Assembly (NCBI RefSeq): GCF_001413925.1
Contig: NZ_LBMJ01000001.1
Location: 2,644,001 to 2,708,000 of the forward strand
Direction of reading: 5' to 3'
Source of the DNA: Nonlabens sp. YIK11
GTDB lineage: Bacteria > Bacteroidota > Bacteroidia > Flavobacteriales > Flavobacteriaceae
DNA length: 64,000 bases
Shown here: one piece after another, positions 42,532 to 50,683 of the stretch
Layout of the letters: every line of letters starts with the position of its first letter
Position numbering within the stretch: position 1 is the first letter of the stretch
Notes under the pieces: model-generated
What the model saw: the letters and a program-made list of their open reading frames with translations, nothing else
The model's database searches: none
What the model was told of the DNA's origin: nothing
Program-made: the position numbers and the translations under genes

Positions 42532-44058
42532 TTACTGCTGCTGCTTTTCCTGACGGAAGAGTTGCAAAATAGCTGGCCCAACAAAATTGGAAATAATTCC
42601 AGCACGCAATCCTTCATGAGCATAAGTCTGCGCTGCGATGTCACCAGATGCACCGTGGATGTATGTGCCAAAAACGGCCGCCATCAATGGATCATAACTC
42701 TGGGCCATTAAGGAACTGATAATCCCAGAAAGAACATCACCGCTACCAGCAGTTGCCATACCAGCATTACCCGAATAATTAATGTACATATGATTCTTAT
42801 AAATGGTAATGCTATGCGCACCTTTAAGGACGAGGATTACATCGTGTTGCTTAGAAAATTCTCGCGCCTTGTCCAATCGTTCCATACTGGAATCCCAGGA
42901 GCCCAACAGTCGTTCTAGTTCACCATCATGAGGTGTCAAAATGGATTTGGCCGGCACATCCTTTAGCAATTCGCTATTTGCCGCAAGGATATTGATACCA
43001 TCGGCGTCAATGAGGACTGGTGAGGATTGAAGTTTAATCGCTTTCGCGAAAGCGGAAACCACCTCATCACTTGTCCCTATCCCAGGACCTATACATAAGG
43101 TATATTTCTCTAGATCCGTTTTGAAATCGTTCAATTGATCCATACCAGAATCTGCAATTGTCATGACCTCTGGAACTGAAGATTGAAGGATGTCATTCCC
43201 GCAAGACGGCACGTATGCCGTCACCTTACCAGCGCCACTATTGATGGCTGCTGTTGCTGCCAGCAGGGCAGCGCCTATTTTTCCCTTGCTGCCTGCCATT
43301 ACAAGCACATGACCATAATCTCCTTTGTGTGAAAACTTCTTACGTGGTCGATAGATGTTTTGTGCAGACTCGCTCGTGATCAACATGGCTGCAGGATCTG
43401 CCTGATGGATAAATGTAGGATCCAAACCTATGTTGAGCACTTCAAAAGTGCCGGTGTAATTTCCGGTATCCTTCAAAAAGAAACTCAGCTTAGGACTGTT
43501 GAAGGTAAATGTATGATCTGCTTGAATCACGGCAGAATCTGCCGGCTGTGCCGTATCAGAAAATAAACCGCTAGGCATATCAATACTTACCGTAAACGCA
43601 CCAGAATCATTAATGCGGTTGAATAGACTCGCCATCCAGCCTTGTACAGGTCGGTTAAGGCCTATTCCAAAAATGGCGTCGATCACAATATCTTCGGGGC
43701 TAATTTCGGGAATATCCTCCTCGCAATCCAGCAAAATGGGCCAGTCCTTTGTGACCTCTTTGATCTTGTCATAATTAACCAGAAAATCCTTAGAACGTTT
43801 CTTGCTGCAGTTGGTCACATAGGTGGTCACATGATAACCATGCTGTATCATGTGGCGCGCTATGGCAAGTCCATCACCGCCATTATTCCCTATACCACAA
43901 AAAATCTTGACCTGTACTGGAGCTCCATTCAAACGCTCATGAATCTTATTGAATACCAGCGTGGACACACGCTCCATAAGATCTATACTTGAAATGTTCT
44001 GGGATTTGAGGGTAGCCTGATCGGCTTCTGCGAGTTGTGCAGCCGTAAGAATTTTCAT
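42532..44058 (-). CDS. nnr: Bifunctional NAD(P)H-hydrate epimerase/dehydratase
   Basis: 508 aa. The N-terminal YjeF_N epimerase domain (1-210) has CGIGNNGGDGLAIARHM; the C-terminal ribokinase-like dehydratase domain (220-500) has HKGDYGHVLVMAGS, LTPHDGELERLL and NAGMATAGSGDVLSGI around residue 440. Together they repair damaged NADH and NADPH hydrates. Domain order is the usual bacterial fusion. The AFAKA stretch near residue 338 is encoded by a palindrome copy. Confidence 0.95.
   Translation of the reverse strand: MKILTAAQLAEADQATLKSQNISSIDLMERVSTLVFNKIHERLNGAPVQVKIFCGIGNNGGDGLAIARHMIQHGYHVTTYVTNCSKKRSKDFLVNYDKIKEVTKDWPILLDCEEDIPEISPEDIVIDAIFGIGLNRPVQGWMASLFNRINDSGAFTVSIDMPSGLFSDTAQPADSAVIQADHTFTFNSPKLSFFLKDTGNYTGTFEVLNIGLDPTFIHQADPAAMLITSESAQNIYRPRKKFSHKGDYGHVLVMAGSKGKIGAALLAATAAINSGAGKVTAYVPSCGNDILQSSVPEVMTIADSGMDQLNDFKTDLEKYTLCIGPGIGTSDEVVSAFAKAIKLQSSPVLIDADGINILAANSELLKDVPAKSILTPHDGELERLLGSWDSSMERLDKAREFSKQHDVILVLKGAHSITIYKNHMYINYSGNAGMATAGSGDVLSGIISSLMAQSYDPLMAAVFGTYIHGASGDIAAQTYAHEGLRAGIISNFVGPAILQLFRQEKQQQ
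43039..43054. repeat. CGCTTTCGCGAAAGCG palindrome in nnr
   Basis: Perfect 16-bp palindrome, encoding AFAKA in the dehydratase domain. Confidence 0.92.
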
Positions 44059-44157
44059 GAATTTGATTTGTACGCAATTTAATAAATACCCGACTTAAAA
44101 AATGGGAAGCATCGTGGGATCGCACAACAAAGCACGTGCGTTTCCCTACTATTTTGA

Positions 44158-44165
44158 TACATTTG
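44158..44165 (+). promoter_or_regulatory. -7 box of gcvT promoter
   Basis: TACATTTG, exact match to TAnnTTTG, 22 bases before the gcvT ATG. The -33 element is not clear. Confidence 0.5.
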
Positions 44166-44186
44166 CCATCCCAATAAAACAAGGAT

Positions 44187-45272
44187 ATGAAAAACACCGC
44201 TCTCACTAATGTTCATCAAGCGCTAGGTGCAAAAATGGTTCCTTTTGCAGGATACAATATGCCGGTACAATATGAAGGCGTGACCATTGAACATCACACC
44301 GTGCGCAATGATGTAGGCGTCTTTGATGTGTCCCACATGGGTGAGTTTATCGTTAGTGGTCCCAAAGCCCTGGAATTGATCCAAAAAGTATCTGCAAACG
44401 ATGCTTCAAAATTGGTTATAGGTAGAGCTCAATATTCTTATTTACCTAATGAAACTGGCGGCATCGTTGATGATTTACTTATTTACAAGATAAAAGACGA
44501 GCAATACCTACTCGTCGTCAACGCCTCTAATATAGAGAAGGACTGGAATCATATCTCAAAATACAACGAAAGCATAGGTGCAGATTTGAGAGATTTAAGT
44601 GATGATTATTCACTGCTTGCCATTCAAGGGCCCAAAGCGGTTGAGGCAATGCAGTCGTTGACAGACATTGATCTTTCTGCCATAAAGTATTATCATTTTG
44701 AAGTTGCCGCTTTCGCGAAAGCGGAACACGTCATCATCAGCGCCACAGGATACACTGGTAGCGGTGGATTTGAAATTTACTGCAAGAATAGTGAGGTGGA
44801 ACAAATATGGAATAGTGTGCTGGAAGCAGGTAAAAGCTATGGCATCAAACCCATAGGACTTGCTGCAAGAGATACACTGCGACTTGAAATGGGCTTTTGT
44901 CTATATGGAAATGATATAGACGACACTACAAGTCCCATAGAAGCTGGGCTAGGTTGGGTAACTAAATTCACCAAGGACTTCGTTAATTCTGAACATCTTG
45001 CAGACCAAAAAGAAAACGGTGTACATCGCAAACTCGTAGGTTTTACCATGGATGAGAAAGGCATACCTCGCGGTGGATACAATATCACAGATCCTGAGGG
45101 CAACCCTATAGGAATGGTAACCAGCGGTACCATGTCGCCTTCTCTAAATGTCGGATTGGGATTGGGCTACGTACCTTCATCTCTAGGTATTCCTGACAGT
45201 AAAATCTTTATACAGATACGCAAGAAATTAGTGCCTGCGACCGTTGTAAAACTTCCTTTCTACAAATCGTAA
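44187..45272 (+). CDS. gcvT: Aminomethyltransferase (glycine cleavage T protein)
   Basis: 361 aa, normal GcvT length. It transfers the methylene group from the lipoyl H protein to tetrahydrofolate. Typical stretches are [68 protein letters not shown] and PIEAGLGW. No gcvP or gcvH is nearby. Residues near 176 (AAFAKAE) are from a palindrome copy. The next gene follows after 4 bases. Confidence 0.95.
   Translation: MKNTALTNVHQALGAKMVPFAGYNMPVQYEGVTIEHHTVRNDVGVFDVSHMGEFIVSGPKALELIQKVSANDASKLVIGRAQYSYLPNETGGIVDDLLIYKIKDEQYLLVVNASNIEKDWNHISKYNESIGADLRDLSDDYSLLAIQGPKAVEAMQSLTDIDLSAIKYYHFEVAAFAKAEHVIISATGYTGSGGFEIYCKNSEVEQIWNSVLEAGKSYGIKPIGLAARDTLRLEMGFCLYGNDIDDTTSPIEAGLGWVTKFTKDFVNSEHLADQKENGVHRKLVGFTMDEKGIPRGGYNITDPEGNPIGMVTSGTMSPSLNVGLGLGYVPSSLGIPDSKIFIQIRKKLVPATVVKLPFYKS
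44707..44724. repeat. CCGCTTTCGCGAAAGCGG palindrome in gcvT
   Basis: Perfect 18-bp palindrome encoding AAFAKA. Confidence 0.92.
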
Positions 45273-45276
45273 TTAT

Positions 45277-46089
45277 TTGAATAGGATATTGATCATAGGC
45301 GGTAGCGGTTTTGTAGGCAATGCGATCTATAAAGAGCTAGCGCCATTGTATGATGTGCATGCGACGTACTTAAGCGACAAATCTGAATTTAGAAACAACC
45401 AGCATTTCCATGAATTTGACATGGAGACTGATATGGTTGAGATCCTGCTGGATAAGCTGAAGCCTAAATACATCATAAGTGCGGTAAGAGGTAATGAAAA
45501 CAGTCAATTGTATCTACACGATCAATTGATTACGTATATCATGAACAATGATTGCCGATTGCTGTTTCTATCCAGCGCGAACGTTTTTGACCGCTTTACA
45601 AATTTCCCCAGCTATGAATACGATAAGACTTTTTCAGAGAGTATTTATGGCAGGCTTAAAATTAAGATCGAAAACAGGTTGTTAAGACTGCCTCCAGATA
45701 AATATGTGATTTGCCGCATACCGATGATTTTCGGTGCTCAAAGTCCACGAGTTAAGGAACTCAAAGCGCAAATTCAAAACGATATTCCCATTGAGGTTTT
45801 TCCCAATGTCGTGATCAACGCCGCTCATATTGACAAGCTGGCGCAGCAAATACATTACTTAATTAATAGAAGAAGGCGCGGAATTTTCCACCTAGGTAGT
45901 AAAGACTTAATCCATCATAGTGATTTGATTAAGGAGATTTGTGAAGTATTGAGCGATAAGAAACCCGTTTTCAAAAATGTGTTTGACAGCAATGAAGACC
46001 GACAATTATCTGTATTGCCTAAGGACAATCTGTTACCTAAACATTTACAGTTGACGATTGAAGAAGTGGTCGCAAGAACCACTGTTTAA
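45277..46089 (+). CDS. NAD-dependent epimerase/dTDP-sugar reductase-like protein (RmlD type)
   Basis: 270 aa, TTG start at 45277. The N-terminal Rossmann motif is IIGGSGFVGNAIYKEL; KYIISAVRGNEN and LLFLSSANVFD follow, with Tyr-x-x-x-Lys represented by YGRLKIKIE. This fits the extended SDR family close to dTDP-4-dehydrorhamnose reductase. The substrate is not clear and no sugar pathway surrounds it. It is coupled to gcvT by 4 bases, a link of no obvious meaning. Confidence 0.75.
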   Translation: MNRILIIGGSGFVGNAIYKELAPLYDVHATYLSDKSEFRNNQHFHEFDMETDMVEILLDKLKPKYIISAVRGNENSQLYLHDQLITYIMNNDCRLLFLSSANVFDRFTNFPSYEYDKTFSESIYGRLKIKIENRLLRLPPDKYVICRIPMIFGAQSPRVKELKAQIQNDIPIEVFPNVVINAAHIDKLAQQIHYLINRRRRGIFHLGSKDLIHHSDLIKEICEVLSDKKPVFKNVFDSNEDRQLSVLPKDNLLPKHLQLTIEEVVARTTV

Positions 46090-46098
46090 TCTAGTTTC

Positions 46099-48297
46099 CT
46101 AATGATGTAATGGAAGTGAGAGAACAAATTCTGCTCTGGAATCTTCACTAGATTCAATTTCTATTTTTCCTTTAATACCTTCTAGGTATTTTATAGCAAA
46201 CGGAACACCTTCACCCAAGGCTTGGAAATTGGAAGTGTCGCCGTCTTCGCTAGCGTGATGGGAGTTTAATATGTGTTCAATAATGAGGTAGACTTGTTTG
46301 GTCAAACTCGTTTTGAGAATAACCTCTGCTCTATCATTGTTGATTCTGGATTTAATCATTACGATTTCGCTATCGCAAATCTTGAAGAAGAGATCTAAGA
46401 GATTAGCTAAGGACTGTCGTAAAAAAACAGGATCAGCGTTTACTAATACCAGTTTATCAAAATTATTGAAAGAAAAGTCGATTTCTTCCTGCTTTGCTTT
46501 ATTGATGCTGTCGGTATGCATGTTCTGTAACAACAACGCAAGGTCAACCGGTTTTTGAGATGTAAAGAACAAACTCTCAGAATCCTTATTATTTATAATT
46601 TCATCGAGGGAATTCATAAGTTCCTCACCACCTCTAATTTGTCCTTCAGACAAGTTGTTATCCGTTTTGTAGATAACCTCTTCTTGAAAAATACCTTGGG
46701 TGACCGCCAGAAGTTTATCAAAAGGTAATTGCTGATTGTTAGCTATCTGGGCAAGCACATTATTTTTAAAATGATGTGCTGTTATGAGTTTATGCTGGAA
46801 AGATTTTACTTCTTCTTGCAGGCGTACTCTATTGCTAAGATCAAAGAAGTAATACACGTAGCCATCAACTTTTTGGGAATAATCAAGAATGGGTTTGCAC
46901 AAGGCATCGTAGCAAGTGCTGCTATCTTCAAATAAATCGATGTATAGTTCATTTCTATATTCTTGACCCTTCTTCAATACACGGTCAATGATGTTGAATT
47001 TTAAAAGATCAAAGCTGGAAAGGATTTCAGAGAACAGAGATTTTTTGAGAATAGGATTATAACCCAAGCGATCCATCAAAATCTTCTTGGTCTTTGCATC
47101 CAGTCCTATGATTCTAGAATCTTTATCCAGAAGTATGCTACGTACAAAAGTGTTATCCAGCATGGTACGTAAGTGATACCTGTGCTTGTCTTCCATTTCT
47201 GAAAGTTTGTACTTATCCTCAACATCTATCAAATTAGCTACAAGTTTTATGGGCTCGCCGTCACTATTGAAGACTTTAAAACCATGAATTTCATAGTGCC
47301 TATAGATTCCGTGTTGATTGCTTACCCTAAAAGCATTGAAATAGAACTCACCTTCTTCTTTGATTTCTCTTTTATGTTGAGCTAGTGCAGCGACTCTATC
47401 TTCAGGATGTACCAGTTTAAAGAATTTTTCCCTAGTCATATCCTCAGGGAAATTAGACCTTGCCATGAAAGAATCACTGTAACGTTTCTCCTCAGTAATT
47501 AGATCAAACGTAAAGTATCCTGAATTAATGGCGCGTAGAGCAAGTTCTTGGTTTTTCTTAGTTTCTTCAAGAGCAATATTGAGCTCTTTATAAGGAGTTA
47601 TATTTTGAGTAACGCCTTGAATTAAGGCTACTTCTCCTTTATATATTTCTGGAGCGGCTATTATTCTTAACCAGACTTCTTTTTCGTCTTTTCCTATGAT
47701 TAGTTTTATCTCAACATCATAAGGTTCATGATTGAAATATAGTTTTTCAAGGGCCTTATCAATAGTAGGTAGACTGTCATCATGTACAGCATCGTACATG
47801 ACTTTATTATCCAACACCTGATCATCTGATAGTTCAAACAATTCCTTAAAAAACCCGTTGTAGTGAAATTTATCTCGAGCTGGTATGTAAGTCCATGCGC
47901 CTAGGTTGGCCACTTGGCTAATGGTGGTATTGTGTTGTTGTAAATAAATGTCCATACTGACATCAACACCAGCGATATAGACTCGATCTTTCCTAAAACC
48001 AAAATTGCACTTTAAATATACCGGTATTCCAGAGCTGTTATGAAATTTTAATGTAGTTGACAACCGTTCTCTTTTGGAGCTGTCTTTTACCTTAAGATCA
48101 GGCCAATCGTCATTTGAACTTATAATATCAAGGATGGTATGATCATCAAAATAGGACTCACTGTATCCCAAAACATTGAAAAACTCTTCATTTGCCTGAA
48201 TAAGCTCAGAGTCATTACTCACCACCATACATATCAAGCAGGTGCTGGTCATTAACTCTTCATAGGGAAAGGTGCTTTGTTTCAGGTCATTAACCAT
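46099..48297 (-). CDS. Multi-PAS sensor with degenerate histidine-kinase C-terminus
   Basis: 732 aa. Four PAS domains occupy about residues 15-125, 130-250, 255-385 and 390-505 (for example LGYSESYFDDHTILDIISSN, WLRIIAAPEIYKGEVALIQG). The last 230 residues have a dimerisation-like helix (AHHFKNNVLAQIANN) and a HATPase-like region. The N box reads NLLDLFFKI without the usual Asn, no DxGxG is seen, and the final glycine box reads ALGEGVPFAIKYL. It may bind a ligand and act without kinase activity. No response regulator is adjacent. No membrane helices. Confidence 0.75.
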   Translation of the reverse strand: MVNDLKQSTFPYEELMTSTCLICMVVSNDSELIQANEEFFNVLGYSESYFDDHTILDIISSNDDWPDLKVKDSSKRERLSTTLKFHNSSGIPVYLKCNFGFRKDRVYIAGVDVSMDIYLQQHNTTISQVANLGAWTYIPARDKFHYNGFFKELFELSDDQVLDNKVMYDAVHDDSLPTIDKALEKLYFNHEPYDVEIKLIIGKDEKEVWLRIIAAPEIYKGEVALIQGVTQNITPYKELNIALEETKKNQELALRAINSGYFTFDLITEEKRYSDSFMARSNFPEDMTREKFFKLVHPEDRVAALAQHKREIKEEGEFYFNAFRVSNQHGIYRHYEIHGFKVFNSDGEPIKLVANLIDVEDKYKLSEMEDKHRYHLRTMLDNTFVRSILLDKDSRIIGLDAKTKKILMDRLGYNPILKKSLFSEILSSFDLLKFNIIDRVLKKGQEYRNELYIDLFEDSSTCYDALCKPILDYSQKVDGYVYYFFDLSNRVRLQEEVKSFQHKLITAHHFKNNVLAQIANNQQLPFDKLLAVTQGIFQEEVIYKTDNNLSEGQIRGGEELMNSLDEIINNKDSESLFFTSQKPVDLALLLQNMHTDSINKAKQEEIDFSFNNFDKLVLVNADPVFLRQSLANLLDLFFKICDSEIVMIKSRINNDRAEVILKTSLTKQVYLIIEHILNSHHASEDGDTSNFQALGEGVPFAIKYLEGIKGKIEIESSEDSRAEFVLSLPLHH

Positions 48298-48498
48298 GTT
48301 CGTTGCTTATAACTTACTCTGTTAAGTTAGTGACAATTGTAGGACCAAAGAATTGAGGTTTCTTAAAATTAGGTTAATGTCACGCTCTGTTGAGTTTTTG
48401 ATGTATTTATGCCAGCTTGTTTCAACATAACCGCAATATTTCTTCCTTTAATCTATAAAAGTAGAAATTTGACAAAATCAAAATCCGACTCTTTAGAT
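48298..48498. promoter_or_regulatory. 201-base spacer between PAS sensor and menB
   Basis: No gene, RNA or repeat is seen. It must hold the promoter of the PAS sensor gene on the minus strand; no clear TAnnTTTG box was found. Confidence 0.3.
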
Positions 48499-49341
48499 TT
48501 ATGGCAACCACTTATCGCTACCAAAATTCGGCTTGCGCTTCTCTAAAAAGGCATCGCGGCCTTCTTTGGCCTCATCTGTCATATAAATCAATCGAGTCAT
48601 TTCTCCTGCAAAAACCTGTTGCCCAACCATTCCATCGTCAGTGGCATTCATGGCAAACTTGGCCATTTTTATCGCTGTTGGCGATTTTTCCATGATTTCT
48701 TGGGCCCATTCATAGGCCGTTTGATCCAGCTCCTCGTGCGGTACAACCGCGTTGACCATTCCCATTTTCATGGCTTCCTGAGCATTATAGTTACGTCCCA
48801 AGAAAAAGATCTCGCGAGCCTTTTTTTGACCTACCATTTTTGCCAGATAGGCGCTACCATAACCAGCATCAACACTGGCAACGTCCAGGTCTGTTTGTTT
48901 GAAAATGGCATGTTCCTTACTGGCAATCGTCATGTCACAAACCACATGCAAACTGTGTCCACCACCTACAGCCCATCCAGGCACGGCACAAATCACCACT
49001 TTAGGCATGAATCTAATCATGCGCTGCACCTCTAGAATATTCAATCTACCGGTACCGGCACTGTCTTTATAACCGTCTTTACCGCGAGCGTTTTGATCAC
49101 CACCACTACAAAAAGCCCAACCACCATCCTTGGGACTAGGCCCTTCACCGGTTAGGATCACTACGCCTATGGAAAGGTCTTCCTGCGCATCATAGAACGC
49201 GTCAATGAGTTCGCTAACGGTTTGTGGCCTAAAGGCATTGCGCACCTCTGGTCTATTGAACGCTATCCGCGCTACACCATCGGCTTTTTTGTAGGTGAGA
49301 TCTTTATATTCCTTGGCTGTTTTCCAGTTGATCGTGCTCAT
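48499..49341 (-). CDS. menB: 1,4-dihydroxy-2-naphthoyl-CoA synthase
   Basis: 280 aa crotonase-fold enzyme of menaquinone synthesis that closes the naphthoate ring of succinylbenzoyl-CoA. Diagnostic stretches are VARIAFNRPEVRNAFRPQTV, DGGWAFCSGGDQNARG (oxyanion hole), GWAVGGGHSLHVVCDMTIAS, TDLDVASVDAGYGSAYLA and the C-terminal EGRDAFLEKRKPNF. It is separated from menD and menF by unrelated genes. Confident. Confidence 0.96.
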   Translation of the reverse strand: MSTINWKTAKEYKDLTYKKADGVARIAFNRPEVRNAFRPQTVSELIDAFYDAQEDLSIGVVILTGEGPSPKDGGWAFCSGGDQNARGKDGYKDSAGTGRLNILEVQRMIRFMPKVVICAVPGWAVGGGHSLHVVCDMTIASKEHAIFKQTDLDVASVDAGYGSAYLAKMVGQKKAREIFFLGRNYNAQEAMKMGMVNAVVPHEELDQTAYEWAQEIMEKSPTAIKMAKFAMNATDDGMVGQQVFAGEMTRLIYMTDEAKEGRDAFLEKRKPNFGSDKWLP

Positions 49342-49373
49342 GGGTAAAGTTTAGAACTCAAAGATAGAACGGT

Positions 49374-49649
49374 CTATCCTTTATACCATATTCTAATGAT
49401 CTGGAAAGTTTGCACGATGCTTCCTCCTGTGGGATATTTAGTGGTTTGATTGGTTTGGGCCTTTCCTTTGGTATAAATGTTCGGCAGGATTACAGTTTCC
49501 ACATTGACGATTTCTTTGCTATAATGGCGTCGTATCCATTCGTTAGCCCTTTCAAGGGTAGCATCTACGGTCTCATAGGTATGTGTACCCCAGAAACTCT
49601 TTTCAAGAACTCTAGGTTCAAAGTCGATATATTGTATGGTTGTTGTCAT
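49374..49649 (-). CDS. Hypothetical protein, 91 aa
   Basis: Mixed alpha/beta: FEPRVLEKSFWGTHTYETVD, then RRHYSKEIVNVETVILPNIY. The length and ending (TFQIIRIWYKG) look like a small conserved flavobacterial protein, but I cannot name the family. Follows menB upstream by 32 bases, so it may share its transcript. Confidence 0.65.
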   Translation of the reverse strand: MTTTIQYIDFEPRVLEKSFWGTHTYETVDATLERANEWIRRHYSKEIVNVETVILPNIYTKGKAQTNQTTKYPTGGSIVQTFQIIRIWYKG

Positions 49650-49695
49650 GCTTATAAGTTGCTGTAAAATGAAAATTGTTACGATGAATGATTAT

Positions 49696-49715
49696 TTCGC
49701 TTTCGCGAAAGCGAA
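49696..49715. repeat. Palindrome TTCGCTTTCGCGAAAGCGAA, intergenic
   Basis: Perfect 20-bp palindrome in the spacer before the DUF2452 gene, same sequence as at 61791-61810. Confidence 0.92.
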
Positions 49716-49837
49716 CTCTATCTCATCCTTACTGCAAGGATCAAGGCAACCGTACGACATCTTACCTATTGATTTCTTGTTTAACAAAATCACGTTAACA
49801 ATAAACAATACTGAAAGTTGTCCCTTAAATTTGCAGC

Positions 49838-50239
49838 ATGAGTGAGAAAAAAAAGCCAGACGCCGTTGTATATGATGAAGAATCTGGAACCTATAATGCT
49901 GCCTTGTTGCCCTATGCCAGCGGTGTAGGTGCTCCTAAGATTTCTACTCCAGACATCACCTCGTGGAAGCAGAATAATATCTCTAAAGTCAACCACGAGA
50001 TCAAATCGCAGTTTGACCAACTCAAAGCGCAGTATGATGCGATGACTAAAAAGTTTAACGACAACCAGTTGGTGTACGGTGCAAAATTCTCTTTTGAACC
50101 TATCGTGGGCGAGACATATCACTTGTATCAAAATAACGACGGTCACTTTCTATCGGTCATCGCACCTAATGAATGTCGCTGGGATCATGTGGGCACCTAT
50201 CGCCTATCCTCAGAAAAATTATGGGAAGAGATCGATTGA
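49838..50239 (+). CDS. DUF2452 family protein
   Basis: 133 aa. KPDAVVYDEESGTYNAALLP, then YASGVGAPKISTPDITSWK and EPIVGETYHLYQNNDGHFLS followed by W.HVGTYRLSS match the DUF2452 pattern, a small soluble family of unknown function common in Bacteroidota. TAAATTTG at 49826-49833 resembles a -7 box but lies too close to the ATG for a normal leader. Confidence 0.85.
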   Translation: MSEKKKPDAVVYDEESGTYNAALLPYASGVGAPKISTPDITSWKQNNISKVNHEIKSQFDQLKAQYDAMTKKFNDNQLVYGAKFSFEPIVGETYHLYQNNDGHFLSVIAPNECRWDHVGTYRLSSEKLWEEID

Positions 50240-50261
50240 TCTCTTTTTATTTGAATTATTC

Positions 50262-50318
50262 AACTAAATAATTAGTTTAACTAAAATATTAGTTTATATT
50301 TGAACTAAACATTTAGTT
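50262..50318 (+). promoter_or_regulatory. blaI promoter with three AACTAA-N4-TTAGTT operators
   Basis: The 16-bp dyad AACTAAnnnnTTAGTT occurs at 50262-50277, 50279-50294 and 50303-50318. The -7 box TATATTTG (50295-50302) fits exactly between dyads 2 and 3, with TTAG 19 bases before it. The third dyad ends 2 bases before the blaI ATG. This predicts tight autorepression by the BlaI-like protein. Confidence 0.88.
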
Positions 50319-50320
50319 AG

Positions 50321-50683
50321 ATGAAAACACTTACCCAAGCCGAAGAAGAGATCATGCAGATCTTATGGAAACTCGATGAGGCTAATGTTGCCGCTATTAT
50401 CGACCAGATGCCAGACCCTAAACCTGCCTACAATACGGTTTCTACCATCACGCGCATCCTAGAAAGTAAAAAGTTTGTGGACTATCGCAAGGAAGGTCGC
50501 GGTCATATCTACTTCCCTATCGTGAGTAAAGATGCGTATTCCAGAGCCACGGCTGGAAAACTTGCCAGCAATTATTTTAAAGGCTCCTATAAAAGTATGG
50601 TGTCCTTCTTCATGGAGCAGGAAAAATTGAGCGTTCAGGATCTGGAGGACATCTTGAAGGAAATCAACAAAAAGGAAGAATAA
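50321..50683 (+). CDS. blaI: BlaI/MecI/CopY-family repressor
   Basis: 120 aa winged-helix repressor. LTQAEEEIMQILWKLDEANV, then KPAYNTVSTITRILESKKFV and GRGHIYFPIVSKDAYSR are typical. It should bind the three dyads in front of it and be inactivated by proteolysis after signalling by the adjacent membrane peptidase. Its last base overlaps the start of that gene. Signal unknown; no beta-lactamase is nearby. Confidence 0.92.
   Translation: MKTLTQAEEEIMQILWKLDEANVAAIIDQMPDPKPAYNTVSTITRILESKKFVDYRKEGRGHIYFPIVSKDAYSRATAGKLASNYFKGSYKSMVSFFMEQEKLSVQDLEDILKEINKKEE

Noticed and set aside
49826..49833. TAAATTTG as promoter of the DUF2452 gene
   Set aside because: It matches the -7 box but lies 4 bases before the ATG with no -33 element, so a leaderless start would be needed.
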